Shown here piece by piece: positions 5,078 through 7,517 of a stretch of 7,517 nucleotides of DNA. The notes beneath the pieces are model-generated. The model had not been told where the DNA came from. It worked only from the letters and a program-made list of their open reading frames with translations, and ran no database searches. A program made the translations under genes and the position numbers. Location: positions 27,697 to 35,213 of the forward strand of contig CAJTXF010000021.1 of the NCBI GenBank assembly GCA_910580045.1, read 5' to 3'. This DNA is from an uncultured Eubacteriales bacterium. Its GTDB lineage: Bacteria > Bacillota > Clostridia > Oscillospirales > Acutalibacteraceae. Within the stretch, counting starts at the first letter, position 1. Each line of letters begins with the position of its first letter.

Positions 5078-5200
5078 AAAATCCCAACCAACCGGAAGGA
5101 GGTCATGTCGGCGGGCGTTCCCGCCTGTCGACCAATAACCTGGCGGAGCCTGTTGGCAGAGGAAAGCCTTCACGCTCCCGGAGAAGAAAGGAAAGAGACA
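5078..5200 (+). other. Structured rpsJ-rplC intergenic spacer
   Basis: This 123-nt gap is unusually long for a ribosomal protein operon. It holds AAGGAGG (5096-5102), a hairpin GGCGGG/CCCGCC with a CGTT loop (5110-5125), and a second possible hairpin CCAATA/TGTTGG enclosing GGC/GCC (5132-5156). The rplC SD AAGGA (5188-5192) follows. An ATG at 5105 is in frame with rplC but only 2 nt from AAGGAGG. There is no T-run, so the hairpins are not terminators; an RNA processing or translation-control role is possible. Confidence 0.4.
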
Positions 5201-5833
5201 ATGAAAAAAGGCATCATCGGGAAGAAGATCGGCATGACCCAGATCTTCGACGAAAAGGGAAAGGTCATCCCCGTTACCGTGGTGGAAGCAGGGCCCTGCG
5301 TGGTCGTGCAGAAGAAGACCGTGGAGAACGACGGCTATGACGCCGTGCAGGTGGGCTATGGCGACCAGAAGCCCCAGCGGGTGAACAAGCCCATGACCGG
5401 GCACTTCAAAAAGGGCGATGTGGCCCCCAAGAAGACCCTTCGCGAGTTCCGGCTGGACGACATCAGCGCCGTGAACGTGGGCGACCTGATTAAGGCCGAC
5501 GCTTTTGAGGCCGGCGAAAAGGTTGACGTGACCGGCACCAGCAAGGGCAAGGGCTATCAGGGCGTTATCAAGCGCTGGAATTTCCACCGCCTGAAAGAGA
5601 CCCACGGCAGCGGCCCTGTGGCCCGCCACGGCGGCTCCAACGGCGCGTGCTCGTCCCCCTCCCGGGTCTGGAAGGGCCTGAAGATGGCCGGGCACCTGGG
5701 CGCTGAGACTGTTACTGTGCAGAACCTGACAGTGGCCAAGGTGGACGCGGAGAACAACCTGATTGCCATCAAGGGTGCCATACCCGGCCCCAACGGCGGC
5801 GTGGTTATTGTGCGTGACAGCGTGAAAGCGTAA
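5201..5833 (+). CDS. rplC: 50S ribosomal protein L3
   Basis: A 210-aa L3, the normal bacterial length, beginning MKKGIIGKKIGMTQIFDEKG. The central loop THGSGPVARHGGSNGACSSP (about 140-160) reaches toward the peptidyl transferase centre, and KMAGHLGAETVTVQNL follows. The Gln methylated by PrmB in E. coli L3 is not present in the NGAC segment. L3 initiates 50S assembly on 23S rRNA. An in-frame ATG at 5105 would add 32 residues (MSAGVPACRPITW...) with no counterpart in the usual L3 N-terminus. The ATG at 5201, with AAGGA 8 nt upstream and the canonical start sequence, was chosen instead. Confidence 0.97.
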   Translation: MKKGIIGKKIGMTQIFDEKGKVIPVTVVEAGPCVVVQKKTVENDGYDAVQVGYGDQKPQRVNKPMTGHFKKGDVAPKKTLREFRLDDISAVNVGDLIKADAFEAGEKVDVTGTSKGKGYQGVIKRWNFHRLKETHGSGPVARHGGSNGACSSPSRVWKGLKMAGHLGAETVTVQNLTVAKVDAENNLIAIKGAIPGPNGGVVIVRDSVKA

Positions 5834-5850
5834 GGGGAGGAGGAAGAAGA

Positions 5851-6474
5851 ATGGCTGAAGTAGCAGTTTTGAATATGCAGGGCAAAGAGGTCGGCAGGCA
5901 GCAGCTTTCCGACGCGGTGTTCGGGATTGAGCCCAACGGCCCTGTGATGAACGATATGGTCAAGAACTATCTGGCGAACCAGCGCCAGGGCACCCAATCC
6001 GCGCTGACCCGCTCTGAGGTCTCCGGCGGCGGCAAAAAGCCCTGGCGGCAGAAGGGCACCGGCCGGGCCCGGCAGGGCAGCACCCGCGCCCCCCAGTGGA
6101 CCCACGGCGGCGTGGTGTTCGCGCCCAAGCCCCGCTCTTACCGCTACACCCTCAACAAGAAGGTGAAGCGCCTGGCAATGAAGTCCGCTCTCTCCAGCAA
6201 GGTGCTGGACGGGGAGATGGTGGTTATTGACAAAATCACATGTGAGAACTACAGGACCAAGGACATCGCCGCCATGCTCAAGGCAATCGGCAGCGAGAAG
6301 AAGGCCCTGATTGTGCTGGACGGGGTGGACGAGAAGGTCATCGCCTCTGCCAGGAACATCCCCGGCGTGAAGACCGCCCAGGTGAACACCCTGAATGTGT
6401 ATGACATTCTGGGGGCCAACAAGTTCATCGTGGCCCAGGGCGCTGTGGAGAAGATTGAGGAGGTGTACGCGTAA
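5851..6474 (+). CDS. rplD: 50S ribosomal protein L4
   Basis: A 207-aa L4 of normal size, with the globular part starting MAEVAVLNMQGKEVG. The extended loop contains the typical GGGKKPWRQKGTGRARQGS segment (about 59-77), which lines the nascent-peptide exit tunnel and is where macrolide-resistance changes arise in other bacteria; it looks wild type here. In E. coli L4 is also the autogenous repressor of this operon, which makes it the first candidate ligand for the leader upstream of rpsJ. GGAGG (5839-5843) lies 7 nt before the ATG, 17 nt after the rplC stop. Its stop overlaps the rplW start (TAATG). Confidence 0.98.
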   Translation: MAEVAVLNMQGKEVGRQQLSDAVFGIEPNGPVMNDMVKNYLANQRQGTQSALTRSEVSGGGKKPWRQKGTGRARQGSTRAPQWTHGGVVFAPKPRSYRYTLNKKVKRLAMKSALSSKVLDGEMVVIDKITCENYRTKDIAAMLKAIGSEKKALIVLDGVDEKVIASARNIPGVKTAQVNTLNVYDILGANKFIVAQGAVEKIEEVYA

Positions 6475-6764
6475 TGGAAGCCCATGACATCATTATCCGC
6501 CCCATCATCACCGAGAAGACCATGGACGGCAATACCCAGAAGAAGTATACCTTCGAGGTGGCCCCCAGCGCCACCAAAATTGACGTGAAGCGGGCTGTGG
6601 AGGCTGCCTTCGGCGTAGAGGTCAGCAAGGTGAACACCCTCCATGTGCGCGGCAGGCTGCGCCGCCAGGGCCGTAACCAGGGCTACACCAAGAGCTGGAA
6701 GAAGGCCGTTGTCACCCTGACAGAGAACAGCAAGACCATTGAGTTCTTCGAGAGCATGGTCTAA
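6474..6764 (+). CDS. rplW: 50S ribosomal protein L23
   Basis: A 96-aa L23, the typical bacterial length: HDIIIRPIITEKTM near the start, KKYTFEVAPSATKIDVKRAVE in the middle and the basic loop RGRLRRQGRNQGYTKSWKKA (about 59-78). L23 sits at the exit of the 50S tunnel and docks trigger factor and SRP. The start shares one base with the rplD stop (TAATG). GAGGAGG (6457-6463) within the end of rplD is 10 nt upstream, so translation of the two is probably coupled. Confidence 0.98.
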   Translation: MEAHDIIIRPIITEKTMDGNTQKKYTFEVAPSATKIDVKRAVEAAFGVEVSKVNTLHVRGRLRRQGRNQGYTKSWKKAVVTLTENSKTIEFFESMV

Positions 6765-6806
6765 ACCCAGCCGGGCACTTTATCGATAGGAGAGTGAACA
6801 AACCAC

Positions 6807-7517
6807 ATGGCAATTAAGAATTATAAGCCTACGACGGCTGCCAGGCGGAACATGTCTGTAACAGACTATACGGGCCTCTCGAAAAACGGACCCGAAAAGA
6901 GCCTGCTGGCCCCTTTGGGCAACCATTCCGGCCGCAACAGCTACGGCAGGATTACTGTCCGCCACCGGGGCGGCAGCAACCGGAAAAAGTACCGTATCAT
7001 TGACTTCAAGCGCCAGAAGCACGACATGCCCGCCACTGTGCTGAGCCTGGAGTATGACCCCAACCGCTCTGCCTTTATCGCTTTGGTGGAGTATGAGGAC
7101 GGGGAGAAGCGCTATATCATCGCCCCCAACGGCATCAAGGCAGGGGACAAGATTGTCTCCGGCCCTGAGGCGGATATTAAGCCCGGCAATGCCCTGCCTT
7201 TGAAGAACATCCCCACTGGTACCTTTATCCATAACGTGGAGCTGTATCCCGGCAAGGGCGCCCAGCTGGCCAGGGCCGCGGGCATTATGGCCCAGCTGAT
7301 GGCCAAGGAGAACGGCATGGCCCTGCTGCGCCTGCCCTCCGGCGAGCTGCGCAATGTGCCGGAGAACTGCATGGCCTCCATTGGCCAGGTCAGCAATATT
7401 GACCATGAGAACGTGAAAATAGGCAAGGCCGGCCGCAAGCGCCACATGGGCTGGCGGCCCACTGTGCGCGGCTCGGTCATGAACCCCAACGACCACCCCC
7501 ACGGCGGCGGCGAGGGC
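6807..7517 (+). CDS. rplB: 50S ribosomal protein L2, N-terminal part (runs off right edge)
   Basis: The first 237 codons of L2 (about 275 aa usually). It starts MAIKNYKPTTAARRNMSVTD and contains GRNSYGRITVRHRGGSNRKKYR (about 43-64). It reaches MNPNDHPHGGGEG at the window end, the highly conserved segment carrying the histidine close to the peptidyl transferase centre. L2 binds 23S rRNA and supports subunit joining and peptidyl transfer. It lies 42 bp after rplW. The nearest SD, AGGAG (6788-6792), is 14 nt from the ATG, longer than usual. The MAIKNYKP start is canonical, so the start is not in doubt. Confidence 0.97.
   Translation, partial: MAIKNYKPTTAARRNMSVTDYTGLSKNGPEKSLLAPLGNHSGRNSYGRITVRHRGGSNRKKYRIIDFKRQKHDMPATVLSLEYDPNRSAFIALVEYEDGEKRYIIAPNGIKAGDKIVSGPEADIKPGNALPLKNIPTGTFIHNVELYPGKGAQLARAAGIMAQLMAKENGMALLRLPSGELRNVPENCMASIGQVSNIDHENVKIGKAGRKRHMGWRPTVRGSVMNPNDHPHGGGEG

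Noticed and set aside
5105..5200. Extended rplC start at ATG 5105
   Set aside because: The SD is only 2 nt away and the extra 32 residues are foreign to L3, while the ATG at 5201 gives the canonical MKKGIIGKKIGMTQ start with its own SD.
4601..5695. Long minus-strand open frame (364 codons) opposite rpsJ and rplC
   Set aside because: It lies antisense to two certain ribosomal protein genes, its product resembles no family I know, and it is explained by the GC-rich third positions of the real genes.
1..7517. CRISPR arrays, tRNA or rRNA genes, phage or toxin-antitoxin genes
   Set aside because: No regularly spaced repeats, tRNA-like cloverleaf or rRNA segments, and no phage or toxin-type proteins were seen on either strand.

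Overview
The window looks like a chromosomal segment of a Gram-positive, GC-rich Clostridia member, most likely in the Oscillospirales/Ruminococcaceae neighbourhood. The evidence is strong AGGAGG ribosome binding sites, extended -10 (TGnTATAAT-like) promoters, lipoprotein-type solute-binding proteins, a Firmicutes-style XRE regulator with a zinc-ribbon tail, and an S10 ribosomal protein operon in the order rpsJ-rplC-rplD-rplW-rplB. This placement rests on reading the sequence, not on a database search.

Left part (1-1286). Two minus-strand genes lie here: a Zn-ribbon XRE-type regulator (428-874) and, 188 bp after it, the N-terminal part of an MFS transporter that runs off the left edge. The transporter has its own good promoter (277-305). 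Upstream of the regulator is a divergent promoter pair whose -35 boxes sit on a perfect 7-bp dyad (931-949), a likely operator. Just beyond lies a 178-bp fold-back element with perfect 20-bp terminal inverted repeats (1003-1180), best read as a MITE. It separates the rightward promoter from the first solute-binding protein gene.

Middle part (1287-4321). Two tandem paralogous lipoproteins of the extracellular solute-binding protein class follow, roughly two thirds identical by eye. They share seven aligned cysteines besides the lipid-anchor cysteine. No permease or ATPase gene accompanies them here. The second copy has its own promoter (2823-2856).

Right part (4322-7517). The S10 operon starts with a strong promoter (TTGCAA-17-TAAAAT with TG extension) preceded by three helically phased A-tracts. 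A leader of about 350 nt follows, containing at least two terminator-like hairpins (4490-4520 and 4641-4688). The 5' arm of the second can pair instead with a segment past its T-run (13 of 14 positions), so the leader looks like an attenuation and refolding device. The genes rpsJ, rplC, rplD, rplW and the first 237 codons of rplB follow. rplD and rplW overlap in a TAATG, while rpsJ and rplC are separated by a structured 123-nt gap.

The least explained items are the S10 leader with its alternative folds, the orphan solute-binding protein pair with its possible regulator and operator, and the fold-back element between promoter and gene.
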